DNA from: Maritimibacter sp.
Lineage (GTDB): Bacteria > Pseudomonadota > Alphaproteobacteria > Rhodobacterales > Rhodobacteraceae
Assembly: GCA_002695005.1 (NCBI GenBank)
Contig: NZNT01000020.1
Location: forward strand, 248,001 to 312,000
Reading direction: 5' to 3'
DNA length: 64,000 nucleotides
The position numbers and the translations under genes are program-made. The notes below the pieces were generated by a model. It had not been told where the DNA came from, did no database searches, and was given only the letters and a program-made list of their open reading frames with translations. Positions 34,158 to 43,103 of this stretch are shown piece by piece. Positions within the stretch are counted from its first letter, which is position 1; the number at the start of each line of letters is the position of its first letter.

Positions 34158-34801
34158 AACAGGCCCTGATCCTCGAAGATGTGCAGGAGACGCGGGCATG
34201 GCTGTGCGACATCGCCCGGCAGGCCTTTCCTGACATCGCGTTGACCGAGGTGGCGACGGTCGCCACCGCCAATCTGGCGCTCGACCGGCAGGTGCCCGAT
34301 CTCGCCCTGATCGACCTTGGCCTTCCCGATGGCTCGGGGCTCGAGGTGCTGCGCAAGCTCAAATCCGTGTCGCCGCAGTCCATCGCGGTCGTGACCACGA
34401 TCATGGGCGACGACGTGTCGGTCGTGTCGGCCCTGTCGGCCGGTGCGGACGGCTATCTCCAGAAAGATCAGACGCTCGAACAGATGGTCGCCCAGTTGCG
34501 CCAGATCAGCCACGGCATACCGGCGCTGTCGCCCGCCATCGCCCGCCGGATCATGGGGCACTTCTCGCGCACAGGGCCTGCGGTCAATGACGAGGGCAAA
34601 CTCACGGAGCGCGAGTCCGACGTCCTCGCGCTCATCTCGCGCGGGCTGCGCAACGCCGAGGTCGCCGCCGAGCTTGGCCTCGCCGAAAGCACGGTGGCCG
34701 GCTACATCAAGACGATCTACCGAAAGCTGGGGATTTCATCGCGGGCCGAGGCCGCGTGGCACGCCACCCGTATGGGCCTTTCACAGCCGCGCGGCACCTG
34801 A
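34154..34801 (+). CDS. LuxR/NarL-type response regulator
   Basis: The 215-residue two-domain regulator has a receiver (residues 1-120) with acidic pocket LEDV, phospho-acceptor Asp54 in LIDLGLPDG and the switch lysine in LQKDQTLEQ. A NarL-type helix-turn-helix (about 150-210) reads LTERESDVLALISRG and VAAELGLAESTVAGYI. Overlap with the upstream kinase gene shows they are a cognate pair. Its 3' end faces a second LuxR-type gene only one base away. The regulated genes are unknown. Confidence 0.93.
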   Translation: MKQALILEDVQETRAWLCDIARQAFPDIALTEVATVATANLALDRQVPDLALIDLGLPDGSGLEVLRKLKSVSPQSIAVVTTIMGDDVSVVSALSAGADGYLQKDQTLEQMVAQLRQISHGIPALSPAIARRIMGHFSRTGPAVNDEGKLTERESDVLALISRGLRNAEVAAELGLAESTVAGYIKTIYRKLGISSRAEAAWHATRMGLSQPRGT

Positions 34802-34802
34802 C

Positions 34803-35417
34803 TCAGCCGACAAGGCCGAGGTCGCGCGCGATCATCGCAGCATGGGTGCGGTTCTTCGCGTTGAGTTTGCGGATGATGGCGCGGACGTGCATCTTCACCG
34901 TGACTTCCTTGATCTCGAAGCCGTGCGCGATTTCCTTGTTCTGGTGACCACGGCAGATGCCCTCCAGCACCTGCAACTCCCGCTCCGAGAGCTTTCCCAG
35001 ATCGGTCGGCGGAGGCTGGATCAGCCCGTCGCCGAACACGGCCACATGGGCCCCGGTGGTCATGAGGCACAGGATATGCCCCACTGTCTCCGGAAGGTCC
35101 TCTTCACACAGCGTCGCCGCTGCACCCATGACATAGCAGCGGCGCACCTGGCCGGTCGAAGCGCGGCGCGGAAGGATGACGCACACCGGCGCCGCGTCAA
35201 GCCGCGCGATGATCGCCATGGCCGTCTTGAAGTCCGGAGAGTCGGTGTCGGGAACGTGAAGCAGGATGGCGTCGATATCCTGCCCATTGGAGCGTATGTG
35301 ACGTTCGACGCGGTGCAGATCCGGCTCCCCGGCCACGGAAATCACCTCGTCGCCACAACGTGCTCCCGCAACAGCGTCCAGGACGCTCGCCGTAGTACTG
35401 GCGACGAAAACCTTCAC
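34803..35417 (-). CDS. LuxR-type regulator with degenerate receiver-like N-terminus
   Basis: The 204-residue protein has a clear C-terminal NarL/LuxR DNA-binding domain (LSERELQVLEGICRG, IKEVTVKMHVRAIIRKL). The N-terminal 120 residues keep a receiver-like alternation of strands and helices but lack an obvious acidic pocket and phosphorylation site (DAILLHVPDTDS at the usual site). I choose the GTG at 35417 because AAAGGGGGCAG precedes it; longer frames have no support. It is convergent with the neighbouring response regulator (stops one base apart), so the two may belong to the same signalling circuit. Regulation independent of phosphorylation is inferred. Confidence 0.85.
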   Translation of the reverse strand: MKVFVASTTASVLDAVAGARCGDEVISVAGEPDLHRVERHIRSNGQDIDAILLHVPDTDSPDFKTAMAIIARLDAAPVCVILPRRASTGQVRRCYVMGAAATLCEEDLPETVGHILCLMTTGAHVAVFGDGLIQPPPTDLGKLSERELQVLEGICRGHQNKEIAHGFEIKEVTVKMHVRAIIRKLNAKNRTHAAMIARDLGLVG

Positions 35418-35622
35418 AAACTGCCCCCTTTTGCCACGCCAAGTAATCAGACGGCGCGTCCCTATTAAACGAGCAATTACACAAGACGCAGGGGGCCGGA
35501 ACCTATCAATAAGGATAAAAATACTCGACCAGCCAGCGTGGGAAGGCCTTAAAAACTTCGGATTTTTTGCCTCGGTTCGGACCGTTCCCAAATTGCAAAG
35601 TTATTTGCCAATTCAAATATGG

Positions 35623-35645
35623 AAAAAGGTAAGGGAAACCTTACC
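35623..35645 (-). terminator. Rho-independent terminator of the HupE-like gene
   Basis: Read on the minus strand, a 7-bp stem GGTAAGG/CCTTACC with a 4-base loop is followed by TTTTT, 25 bases after the HupE-like stop. The remaining AT-richer gap up to the LuxR GTG (35417) presumably holds the LuxR promoter, though no clear boxes stand out. Confidence 0.85.
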
Positions 35646-35669
35646 GTCTGGTTATCCGCAGTATATTTT

Positions 35670-36821
35670 TCAGAGAATCACTCGCTCGACCGTCCACCAC
35701 AACCCCATCGCGCCGATCGCGAGCGAGGCGGGAATGACGACGCGCTGCCGATACCACGGGCGCTGACCGAACCAGAACGCGATGGCGAAGAAGGCGACCG
35801 CGATGACCGTGAGCTGGCCCAGCTCGACGCCGATGTTGAAGGCGATCAGGCTGGAGATGAAGTGACCCGGGCTCAGCCCGATCTCCCCCAGCACAGACGC
35901 GAAGCCAAGTCCGTGCAGCAGGCCGAAGCCGAAGACCACGGCGAGCCGGACGCGCGACAGTTTGGGCCGCAGGATGTTCTCCACGGCGACATAGGCGATT
36001 GAGAGGGCGATGAGCGGTTCGACCACGGCGACCGGCACCGTCACGATCCCGAGCGCCGCGAGCGCCAGCGTGATCGTGTGGGCGACCGTGAAGGACGTGA
36101 CCTGATAGAGCAGGGGACGCATCTGGAGCGAAAAGAAGAAAAGCCCCAGCACGAACAGGATATGGTCCAGCCCCTTGGGCAGGATATGGGTGAAGCCGAG
36201 CCCGACGTAATCGACAAAGCTCTCGACCCACCCCAGTTGCATGCTCCCGACGCGCGGCAACGGCGCCGAGGTCTGACCGGGGCCGAGAAAGGCGGAATAG
36301 GCCTCCTCGCCCTCGGGCAGGTCCGGCGCGATCTGGCGCAGGATGACGGGGCCGTAGTCCGACGCCCAGCCGAAGGTCACATCGCTCCCGTCATCGGGCA
36401 GGGCGGCTGAGACCACGATCCGCGTCTCACGGGGAAGATCCTCGCTCATCGCCTCCGCCGTGCCCACCTCGTCCAGCGTCGAGTCGAGCGCGGTATCGCC
36501 TGCCATCAGGCGAACCCCCTCCGACAGCTCCGGCCAGTCTTCGCGGAACCGCTCGGCAAAGTCGTCCGGCGGCAGGTCGCGCAGGGCGTCATAGGCATCG
36601 GCACGGGGCGAGTTGTTGGTGTCCGTGATGGACGACAGGTCGATCCCCGCCACGATCGCCTCGCCCTGAAGGATGATCGACAGTTCCACACGGGTCTCGC
36701 TTACCGTGATATCGGCCACCGCTGGCGACATTTCATGGGCAGCGGCGGCAAGCGTCGTGGTGAGCATCACAATGGCGACAACCAAGGCCCGCGCGGTTGA
36801 CTTGGCCAAGTGCTCTGCCAC
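35670..36821 (-). CDS. HupE/UreJ-like membrane protein with periplasmic N-terminal domain
   Basis: The roughly 383-residue protein has a signal peptide (LVVAIVMLTTTLAAAAHE), a periplasmic region of about 190 residues and a C-terminal HupE/UreJ_2 domain of about six helices. Metal-transporter-like motifs are LPKGLDHILFVLGLFFF, SFTVAHTITLALA and FGLLHGLGFASVLGEIGLS, rich in His. Family members are linked to nickel or cobalt uptake. The start is uncertain: the GTG at 36821 leaves 31 bases to the divergent gene, while the longer ATG at 36863 would overlap that gene's 5' end. The divergent DUF4198 partner supports a metal-related role. Confidence 0.82.
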   Translation of the reverse strand: MAEHLAKSTARALVVAIVMLTTTLAAAAHEMSPAVADITVSETRVELSIILQGEAIVAGIDLSSITDTNNSPRADAYDALRDLPPDDFAERFREDWPELSEGVRLMAGDTALDSTLDEVGTAEAMSEDLPRETRIVVSAALPDDGSDVTFGWASDYGPVILRQIAPDLPEGEEAYSAFLGPGQTSAPLPRVGSMQLGWVESFVDYVGLGFTHILPKGLDHILFVLGLFFFSLQMRPLLYQVTSFTVAHTITLALAALGIVTVPVAVVEPLIALSIAYVAVENILRPKLSRVRLAVVFGFGLLHGLGFASVLGEIGLSPGHFISSLIAFNIGVELGQLTVIAVAFFAIAFWFGQRPWYRQRVVIPASLAIGAMGLWWTVERVIL

Positions 36822-36852
36822 CCTGACTGTCCACGAAATCAACGGATATCCC

Positions 36853-37653
36853 ATGCGCTTCACTGCCCTCCTCCTCGCCTGCCTCTGCCTCGCCCGCGCG
36901 GCTGTCGCCCACGAATTCTGGATCTCACCGCAGGCCTACGAGGTAGAGCCGGGCGAACCCATCGTCGCGGATCTGCGGGTCGGACAGGACTTTGAGGGCT
37001 CGCGCCAGACCTATTTTCCCGACCGCTTCGCGCGGTTCGAGGTGAAGATGGGCGAAACCGTTCAGACTGTCGAGGGGCGGCTCGGTGACATGCCCGCGAT
37101 GACCTTCGCGGCCCCGGACGAGGGGCTTGCCGTCATCGTGCACGAGACGAAGGGGGACAGCCTGAAATACAAGACCCGCGACCTGTTCGAGGATTTCGTG
37201 GCGCACAAGGATCTGGGCGACGTTCTGGCGCGTCACGCGGACCGGGGTCTGCCCGAACTGGACTTTCGCGAGGCCTACACCCGCTACGCCAAGTCGCTCG
37301 TCGCGGTCGGTAACGGCGAAGGCGCGGACGCGCCGGTGGGGCTCAAGACTGAGATCGTGGCCCTCGCCAACCCCTACACCGATGACCTGTCGGGTGGGCT
37401 GCCCGTGCGTGTGCTTTACGACGGCGCGCCGCGCATCGACGCGCAGGTTGAGGTTTTCGCCCGCGATACCGAGGGCACAGTGACGCAGTCCTTCTATCGC
37501 ACCGACGACGCGGGCGAGGCGACGATCCCCGTCGCCTCCGGCACGGAATACATGGTGGATGCCGTCGTGATGGAGGACACGGGCAACGATGACCCCGAAG
37601 CCGGGCCGGCCTGGCATTCTGCCTGGGCGAACCTCACCTTCCGGATGCCCTGA
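36853..37653 (+). CDS. DUF4198-family periplasmic protein, possible nickel/cobalt uptake component
   Basis: The 266-residue protein has a signal peptide (residues 1-19, ARAAVA) and a mature N-terminus HEFWISPQAYEVEPGEPI, the hallmark start of DUF4198 proteins with a metal-binding His near the mature end. The C-terminal half is immunoglobulin-like (GLPVRVLYDGAPRIDAQVEVF). The family is associated with transition-metal uptake. It starts 31 bases from the divergent HupE-like gene, whose product also has a His-initiated mature N-terminus (AHEMSP), so the two probably cooperate at the membrane. This is inference from family and context. Confidence 0.82.
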   Translation: MRFTALLLACLCLARAAVAHEFWISPQAYEVEPGEPIVADLRVGQDFEGSRQTYFPDRFARFEVKMGETVQTVEGRLGDMPAMTFAAPDEGLAVIVHETKGDSLKYKTRDLFEDFVAHKDLGDVLARHADRGLPELDFREAYTRYAKSLVAVGNGEGADAPVGLKTEIVALANPYTDDLSGGLPVRVLYDGAPRIDAQVEVFARDTEGTVTQSFYRTDDAGEATIPVASGTEYMVDAVVMEDTGNDDPEAGPAWHSAWANLTFRMP

Positions 37654-37656
37654 ACG

Positions 37657-38346
37657 TCAGGGTTTCGCCTTCTCGACCAGTTCCAGAACGGAAGGCCCCA
37701 TCGCCGCGACGTTGAGCTTCACGCCGGTCGCGTTCGGATGGATGCCGTCCGGTTGAAACACCTGACCGCGCGTGACCTGTCCGGCCGCCTCGGCCTGCGC
37801 CATGCCCCGGAAGACATAGGGAAAGAAGACAAGGTCATGGCGGGCCGCGATCCGGGGATACATCTCGTCGAAGGCGGCCTTGTACTCGGGGCCATAATTC
37901 GCCGTCGCCCGGTAGCCCACCAGCAGGATGGGCAGGTTCTGCGCCTTGATCTTGGCGATGATCTTTTCAAGGTTCGACTCGACGTTGTTGATCGGCAACC
38001 CGCGCAACAGGTCGTTGCCCCCAAGCGCCACGATTACCCCGTCCACCTCGTCGGTCAGTGACCAGTCGACCCGGCTGAGGCCCCCGGCGGTCGTATCGCC
38101 GGACACGCCCGCGTTCACCACGTCCACGTCCGCCCCGCGCGCCCGCAACCATCCTTCGAGCTGCGGCACCAGCCCCGCTTGCTCCGGCAGGCCGTAACCC
38201 TGCGTCAGGCTGTCGCCCAATGCCAGAATCGTGACCGGTTCGGCCATGGCGGGCAGGCCAAGGAAAGGGAATATCAACAAAGACTTGGATATACGACGCC
38301 GCAGCCCATATGCGAATGAAGACACTTTGGAAAAGGCCCTTTTCAT
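37657..38346 (-). CDS. tesA: TesA-type arylesterase/lysophospholipase (SGNH hydrolase)
   Basis: The periplasmic SGNH/GDSL hydrolase has ILALGDSLTQGYGL carrying the nucleophilic Ser, VNAGVSGDTTAGG, VALGGNDLLRG and the C-terminal PDGIHPNATG with Asp and His of the triad. A signal sequence (RRRISKSLLIFPFLGLPAMA) precedes the mature enzyme. It hydrolyses acyl esters or thioesters. The divergent YbbA/YbbP-type ABC genes reproduce the tesA-ybbA-ybbP order of E. coli. The ATG at 38346 overlaps the divergent ABC start inside TCATGA; GTG 38325 is an alternative start. Confidence 0.9.
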   Translation of the reverse strand: MKRAFSKVSSFAYGLRRRISKSLLIFPFLGLPAMAEPVTILALGDSLTQGYGLPEQAGLVPQLEGWLRARGADVDVVNAGVSGDTTAGGLSRVDWSLTDEVDGVIVALGGNDLLRGLPINNVESNLEKIIAKIKAQNLPILLVGYRATANYGPEYKAAFDEMYPRIAARHDLVFFPYVFRGMAQAEAAGQVTRGQVFQPDGIHPNATGVKLNVAAMGPSVLELVEKAKP

Positions 38347-39013
38347 GACCGATACCGTTCTCGACCTCGACGATGCGAGGCTGTCTCTCATGGGCAATGC
38401 CGGAACGGTGGATATCCTGCGCGGCATCACGCTGTCGGTGACGCGCGGGGAAACCATCGGGCTTACGGGGCCTAGCGGATCGGGCAAATCGTCGCTCCTC
38501 ATGCTCATGGGCGGGCTTGAGCGCGCGACCGGCGGTCGGGTCGCCGCACTGGGGCGCGACCTCGGGCCGATGGACGAAGACGCGCTCGCCCGGTTTCGTC
38601 GGGATCATATGGGTGTCGTCTTCCAGTCATTCCACCTCATTCCGACGATGACGGCCATTGAAAATGTCGCGACCCCGCTTGAGCTTGCCGGTGTGCGCGA
38701 CGCGTTCGAGCGGGCGGAGGCGGAGCTTGAGGCGGTCGGGCTGGCACATCGCACGGGTCATTACCCGGCCCAGATGTCGGGGGGTGAGCAGCAGCGCGTG
38801 GCATTGGCCCGCGCCGCCGTGACCCGGCCCGAGATCCTGCTTGCGGACGAACCCACCGGCAACCTCGACACCACGACCGGGCAGGCGATCATGGACCTGC
38901 TTTTCGGTCTGCGTGACCGGCATGGGGCGACGCTGGTGCTCGTCACCCATGCGCCGGAGCTGGCCGAACGCTGTGACCGGGTGGTGAGCCTCGCCGACGG
39001 GATGATCGCATGA
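38345..39013 (+). CDS. YbbA/LolD-type ABC transporter ATPase
   Basis: The 222-residue ATPase has Walker A GPSGSGKSS, Q-loop VVFQSFHLIP, signature MSGGEQQRVALARA, Walker B ILLADEPTGN and H-loop VTHAPE. It is in the MacB/LolD subfamily, whose members drive mechanotransmission or lipid extraction by FtsX-type permeases rather than classical transport. It overlaps the permease gene (ATGA). GGAAAAGG precedes the ATG. In E. coli YbbA-YbbP the physiological role remains unclear; linkage to TesA suggests a lipid-related function. Confidence 0.92.
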   Translation: MTDTVLDLDDARLSLMGNAGTVDILRGITLSVTRGETIGLTGPSGSGKSSLLMLMGGLERATGGRVAALGRDLGPMDEDALARFRRDHMGVVFQSFHLIPTMTAIENVATPLELAGVRDAFERAEAELEAVGLAHRTGHYPAQMSGGEQQRVALARAAVTRPEILLADEPTGNLDTTTGQAIMDLLFGLRDRHGATLVLVTHAPELAERCDRVVSLADGMIA

Positions 39014-41529
39014 GCGTGGCCTGGCGGATCGCCCGGCGGGAGCTGCGCGGGGGCCTGTCTGGCTTTCGCGTCTTCCTCGCCTGTCTCGCCCTTGGCGTCG
39101 CGGCCATCGCCGCCGTCGGCTCGGTCCGCTCTGCCATTCAGGCGGGGATCGAGGAACAGGGCGCGGTTCTGCTCGGCGGTGATGCCGCCGTCGAACTGAC
39201 CTACCGCCGCGCCGCGCCCGAAGACCTCGATTACCTCGCCAGCGTGGCCGAGGAGGTGGGCGAGGTCATCGACTTCCGCTCGATGGCGCGCCTGCCTGCG
39301 GTCGAGGACAGCGCGCTCACGCAAGTGAAAGCGGTGGACGAGACGTGGCCGCTGTACGGTGCGCCGGTCCTCGACCCCCCGATGTCGCTGGAGGCGGCGC
39401 TGGGGGATCGTGACGGCCTGCCGGGGGCGGTCATGGCACCCCTGCTGATCGAACGTCTGCAACTGGAACCGGGCGACACCTTCATGCTCGGCGCACAGGA
39501 ATTCCGCCTTTCCGCCGCGCTGGACTCCGCGCCTGACGACGGCTCCGGCGGGTTCGATTTCGGCCCGCCCACGCTCGTCCGGATCGCTGCGCTCGAGAAC
39601 TCCGGTCTCATCGCGGAAGGCACGCTGTTCAATTCCGAGTACCGCCTGCGCCTGCCGCCGGGCACCGACCTCGCCGCACTGGAGACGCGCACGATGGCGG
39701 CGATGGAGGGGTCCGCGCCGCGCTGGTCGGACGCCCGCAACGGCGCTCCGGGCGTGAGCGAATTCATCGAACGGCTGGGGTCGTTCCTCGTCCTCGTGGG
39801 CCTCGCCGGGCTCGCGGTCGGGGGTGTGGGCATCTCGGCGGCGGTGCGCAGCTACCTCGACGAAAAGACCGAGGTAATCGCGACGCTCAAGACCCTGGGC
39901 GCGGGCCGCTCAACGATCTTCGGCGTCTACGCGATCCAGATCGCCATCCTCGCGAGTATCGGGATCGTCCTGGGCCTTGTCCTCGGCGGCCTCATCCCTG
40001 TGGTCTTCGGCCCGATCATCTCGGCGGCCCTGCCGATCCCGGCCGACATTTCGCTGCGCCCGGGCCCGCTGGGGGAGGCCGCGCTTTACGGCGTCCTCGC
40101 CGCCGCGCTCTTCACCCTCTGGCCGCTCGCCAAGACCGAGAACGTGCGCGCCGCCGCGCTGTTTCGCGACGGCGGTACGCCCGAAGGCTGGCCCCGCCCG
40201 CTTTACATCGTCGCGACCGCCGTGCTGCTGGCCCTGCTGATTGGCGCGGCGACATGGTTCTCCGGGATGGAGCGTATCGCGCTCTGGTCCGCCTTCGGCA
40301 TCTTCGCGGCCTTCATGTTGCTGGTCGGCGCGGGGCGGCTCGTGCGCGGCCTGTCGCGCCGTCTGGCCCGCACCAAGGCCCTGCGCGGTCGCCCGATGCT
40401 GCGCATGGCGCTCTCATCTGTCGGCGGACCGGGGAACGAGGCCGCTTCGGTCGTCCTGTCGCTGGGCCTCGGCCTGTCGGTCCTGGCGGCGGTGGGGCAG
40501 GTGGACACCAACCTGCGCGGCGCGATCCAGCGCGAGCTTCCCGACATCGCGCCCAGCTTTTTCGTGGTCGACATCCAGCCCGACCAGATCGACGCGGTGC
40601 GCGCGCGGGTCGACAGCGACCCGGCGATCGAACGGATGGACAGCGCCCCCATGCTGCGCGGCATGATCACGCAAATCAACGGCCGCCCGGCCAAGGAGGT
40701 CGCGGGCGATCACTGGATCGTGGAAGGCGACCGGGGCGTCACTTATTCCGCGCCCATACCCGAGCGGACCAGGATCACGGCGGGCGAATGGTGGGCCGAG
40801 GATTACGCGGGCGAGCCCCTGATCAGCTTCGTTGCCGAAGAGGCCGCGGAAATCGGGCTCGAGATCGGCGACACGATGACCATCAACATTCTCGGGCGTG
40901 AGATCACCGGGACGCTGGCCAACTTCCGCGACGTCGATTTCTCGACCGCCGCGATGAACTTCACAATCACGATGAACCCTTCTGCGCTGTCGGGCGCGCC
41001 GCACAGCTTTCTCGCCACGATCTATGCCGAGGAAGAGGCCGAGGCGGCGCTCATGCGTGACATCACCCGGAGCTACCCGAATATCACCATGATCTCGGTG
41101 CGCGACGCCATCGGCCGGGCGACCGAGCTTCTGGGCACCATCGCCGCCGCGATCACCTACGGCGCGCTCGTCACGCTTGCCACCGGCGCTGTCGTGCTGA
41201 TCGGCGCGGCAGCGGCGGGTGAGAGGGCGCGCACCTACGAGGCGGCGGTTCTGAAAACGCTGGGCGCGCCGCGTCGCCGCATCCTTGCGGAATTCGCGCT
41301 GCGCTCCGCCATCCTCGGGCTGGCCGCTGGCATCGTTGCGGTCTTCGCGGGCGGCGTGGCCGGCTGGGCCGTGTCCACCTTCGTCATGGACACGGCTTTC
41401 GTGTTCGAGCCGGTCTCGGCCCTGCTGATCGTCGTGGGCGGTGTTCTCGTCACCCTGCTGGCGGGCCTCGCCTTCGCGTGGCGTCCGTTGTCGGCCCGCC
41501 CCGCGCGCGTGCTCAGGGCGCGGGAGTAG
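39010..41529 (+). CDS. YbbP-type FtsX-domain ABC permease
   Basis: The 839-residue inner-membrane protein has about ten helices: one N-terminal helix, a large periplasmic domain (about 50-245), an FtsX block near 255-380, further helices near 395-500, a second periplasmic domain (about 510-690), and a final FtsX block to the C-terminus. Duplicated FtsX blocks are typical of YbbP/LolCE-like permeases. It forms a complex with the ATPase encoded upstream. The last 17 bases overlap the 3' end of the convergent creD gene. Confidence 0.9.
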   Translation: MSVAWRIARRELRGGLSGFRVFLACLALGVAAIAAVGSVRSAIQAGIEEQGAVLLGGDAAVELTYRRAAPEDLDYLASVAEEVGEVIDFRSMARLPAVEDSALTQVKAVDETWPLYGAPVLDPPMSLEAALGDRDGLPGAVMAPLLIERLQLEPGDTFMLGAQEFRLSAALDSAPDDGSGGFDFGPPTLVRIAALENSGLIAEGTLFNSEYRLRLPPGTDLAALETRTMAAMEGSAPRWSDARNGAPGVSEFIERLGSFLVLVGLAGLAVGGVGISAAVRSYLDEKTEVIATLKTLGAGRSTIFGVYAIQIAILASIGIVLGLVLGGLIPVVFGPIISAALPIPADISLRPGPLGEAALYGVLAAALFTLWPLAKTENVRAAALFRDGGTPEGWPRPLYIVATAVLLALLIGAATWFSGMERIALWSAFGIFAAFMLLVGAGRLVRGLSRRLARTKALRGRPMLRMALSSVGGPGNEAASVVLSLGLGLSVLAAVGQVDTNLRGAIQRELPDIAPSFFVVDIQPDQIDAVRARVDSDPAIERMDSAPMLRGMITQINGRPAKEVAGDHWIVEGDRGVTYSAPIPERTRITAGEWWAEDYAGEPLISFVAEEAAEIGLEIGDTMTINILGREITGTLANFRDVDFSTAAMNFTITMNPSALSGAPHSFLATIYAEEEAEAALMRDITRSYPNITMISVRDAIGRATELLGTIAAAITYGALVTLATGAVVLIGAAAAGERARTYEAAVLKTLGAPRRRILAEFALRSAILGLAAGIVAVFAGGVAGWAVSTFVMDTAFVFEPVSALLIVVGGVLVTLLAGLAFAWRPLSARPARVLRARE

Positions 41530-42925
41530 GCGCGGGCGGGGGGGCCTTGTCGCGCTTGGCCTTGCGCCGCTCCTCCTCCGGCCCGTACCAATCCTCGTCC
41601 CGCGTCATCCACATGGTCGCCGCCAGCGCGATGAAGGCCAGCGTGGACCCGGCGATCAGCGCATAGTCGGTGGATTGCAGGATCAGGTAGAGCACGGCGT
41701 AAAGCACCACGAGCATCACGAAGAGCACCATGGTCCGCGCGCCGAGCTTCAGCCCGAACCAGCCGAACATGGAGATCAGCAGGATCGTCGCGGCCGCCGA
41801 CAGCGCATAGGCGAGGCCGAAGCCGATCTGCTCGGCATAGGCCACCATCAGGAGGACGAAGATCGACTGGCTCAACCCGATCAGGATGTATTGCACCGGG
41901 TGCGCCGGGCGCGTCGTATGCCGGTCGATAAGCAGCACGGTCAGGAAGGTGAGCGCGATGAACAGGATGCCGTATTTCGCCGCGCGAAAGGCTTTCTGAT
42001 AGAAATCGTTGGGCTCGTAATACTCCACGCCAAAGGCCATGTCGTCGCGCATCGTCTCGGTGTAGTCCGACCGCGACACCTGCGGCAGCGTGCGCGCGAG
42101 GTGCGGGATGGTCCAGCGCGCCTCGAACCCGTCATCGGTGATGGTCGAGCCGTCGGGCAGGAAGCCCCCGGTGAAGCTGGGATGCGGCCAGTCGGAGTTG
42201 ATCGTCACCGCTGTCTGCCGCCCCACCGGCGCGATCTTCAGCGTCTGCGCCCCGTTCAGGCCGAGCGTGAAACGGTAGTCACCCAGTTCGCGCGGGTCGC
42301 CGACATCGGCGGTGACGCCGGCGAGCCGCCCGGCCGAGGCAAGCGGCTCGATATCCACCTCTTCCCCGTCGACGGTCAGCACCGCCTCGCCCCGCAGCGC
42401 CGCATTGGATGAAATGTTGAGCGTGAGATAGGACGCGTCCCACCGGACGACCTCGTTCCCCGGCGCCTGCTCGGCGATCTGGTCGGTCGGAAAGTCGAAG
42501 GCCATCTCGACCCCGGCGCGGTAGACCGGCACGTTGAAGATGCCCCGGTGGCGCATCTCGGTCTCGGTGTCGATGGTCACGTCGTAGCGGCCCGGATTCA
42601 CATAGATAGGGTTGCGCCAGACCGTTTCGCGTCGGGTCACGCTGCGCATCACCGGGTTGCCCTGCGCATCGGTCCGCACCTCGCCGGTGGCCGGATCGGT
42701 CACCTGCTCCTGCACCACACGGTCGACGGTTTCCTGCACCGGAACGACGAGCGTGGGGCCGGAAATGATCTGTGGTCCGCCCCATTCGCGCCCCACCTCG
42801 CGCATCGCGTCGCGGGAGTAGTCCTTGCGCGAATTGATGACCTCGGAGGCGAGGATCAAGGGGATGACCATGAGCAGCGTCAGAACGCCCACGATGATGA
42901 ACCGGTACCCGAGCGAACGGCGCAT
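41513..42925 (-). CDS. creD: CreD inner-membrane protein
   Basis: The 470-residue protein matches the CreD family: one N-terminal helix (FIIVGVLTLLMVIPLILAS), a large periplasmic domain (about 35-310) containing REWGGPQIISGPTLVVPV, and a C-terminal bundle of about five helices (325-450). In other bacteria creD belongs to the CreBC envelope-stress regulon and affects beta-lactam resistance; no creBC genes are visible here. ATG 42925 follows GGGAGGG. The final residues are proline- and alanine-rich (PPPAPTPAP), and its 3' end overlaps the convergent permease gene by 17 bases. Confidence 0.92.
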   Translation of the reverse strand: MRRSLGYRFIIVGVLTLLMVIPLILASEVINSRKDYSRDAMREVGREWGGPQIISGPTLVVPVQETVDRVVQEQVTDPATGEVRTDAQGNPVMRSVTRRETVWRNPIYVNPGRYDVTIDTETEMRHRGIFNVPVYRAGVEMAFDFPTDQIAEQAPGNEVVRWDASYLTLNISSNAALRGEAVLTVDGEEVDIEPLASAGRLAGVTADVGDPRELGDYRFTLGLNGAQTLKIAPVGRQTAVTINSDWPHPSFTGGFLPDGSTITDDGFEARWTIPHLARTLPQVSRSDYTETMRDDMAFGVEYYEPNDFYQKAFRAAKYGILFIALTFLTVLLIDRHTTRPAHPVQYILIGLSQSIFVLLMVAYAEQIGFGLAYALSAAATILLISMFGWFGLKLGARTMVLFVMLVVLYAVLYLILQSTDYALIAGSTLAFIALAATMWMTRDEDWYGPEEERRKAKRDKAPPPAPTPAP

Positions 42926-43048
42926 GACGACCCTCCCTGTCAACTCGCGCGATCATGGGCCGGAAACACGCACCGCGCAACGCCGCTCATCCCGGACTGC
43001 CGCCCGCTCTTCACGATGAAAGCGCCCGGCGCTTGAAGAGCGTCCACG

Positions 43049-43077
43049 AAAAAGCCCCGCCGGGGGTCCGGCGGGGC
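43049..43077 (-). terminator. Rho-independent terminator of the sdhCDAB operon
   Basis: Read on the minus strand, a perfect 10-bp stem GCCCCGCCGG/CCGGCGGGGC with a 4-base loop is followed by TTTTT, 27 bases after the sdhB stop. Confidence 0.92.
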
Positions 43078-43103
43078 CTCGTCACATCGGTGCACCGAAA
43101 GTC

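Noticed and set aside
36822-36863. Longer ATG start for the HupE-like protein
   Set aside because: It would overlap the start of the divergent DUF4198 gene and add residues before a normal signal peptide.
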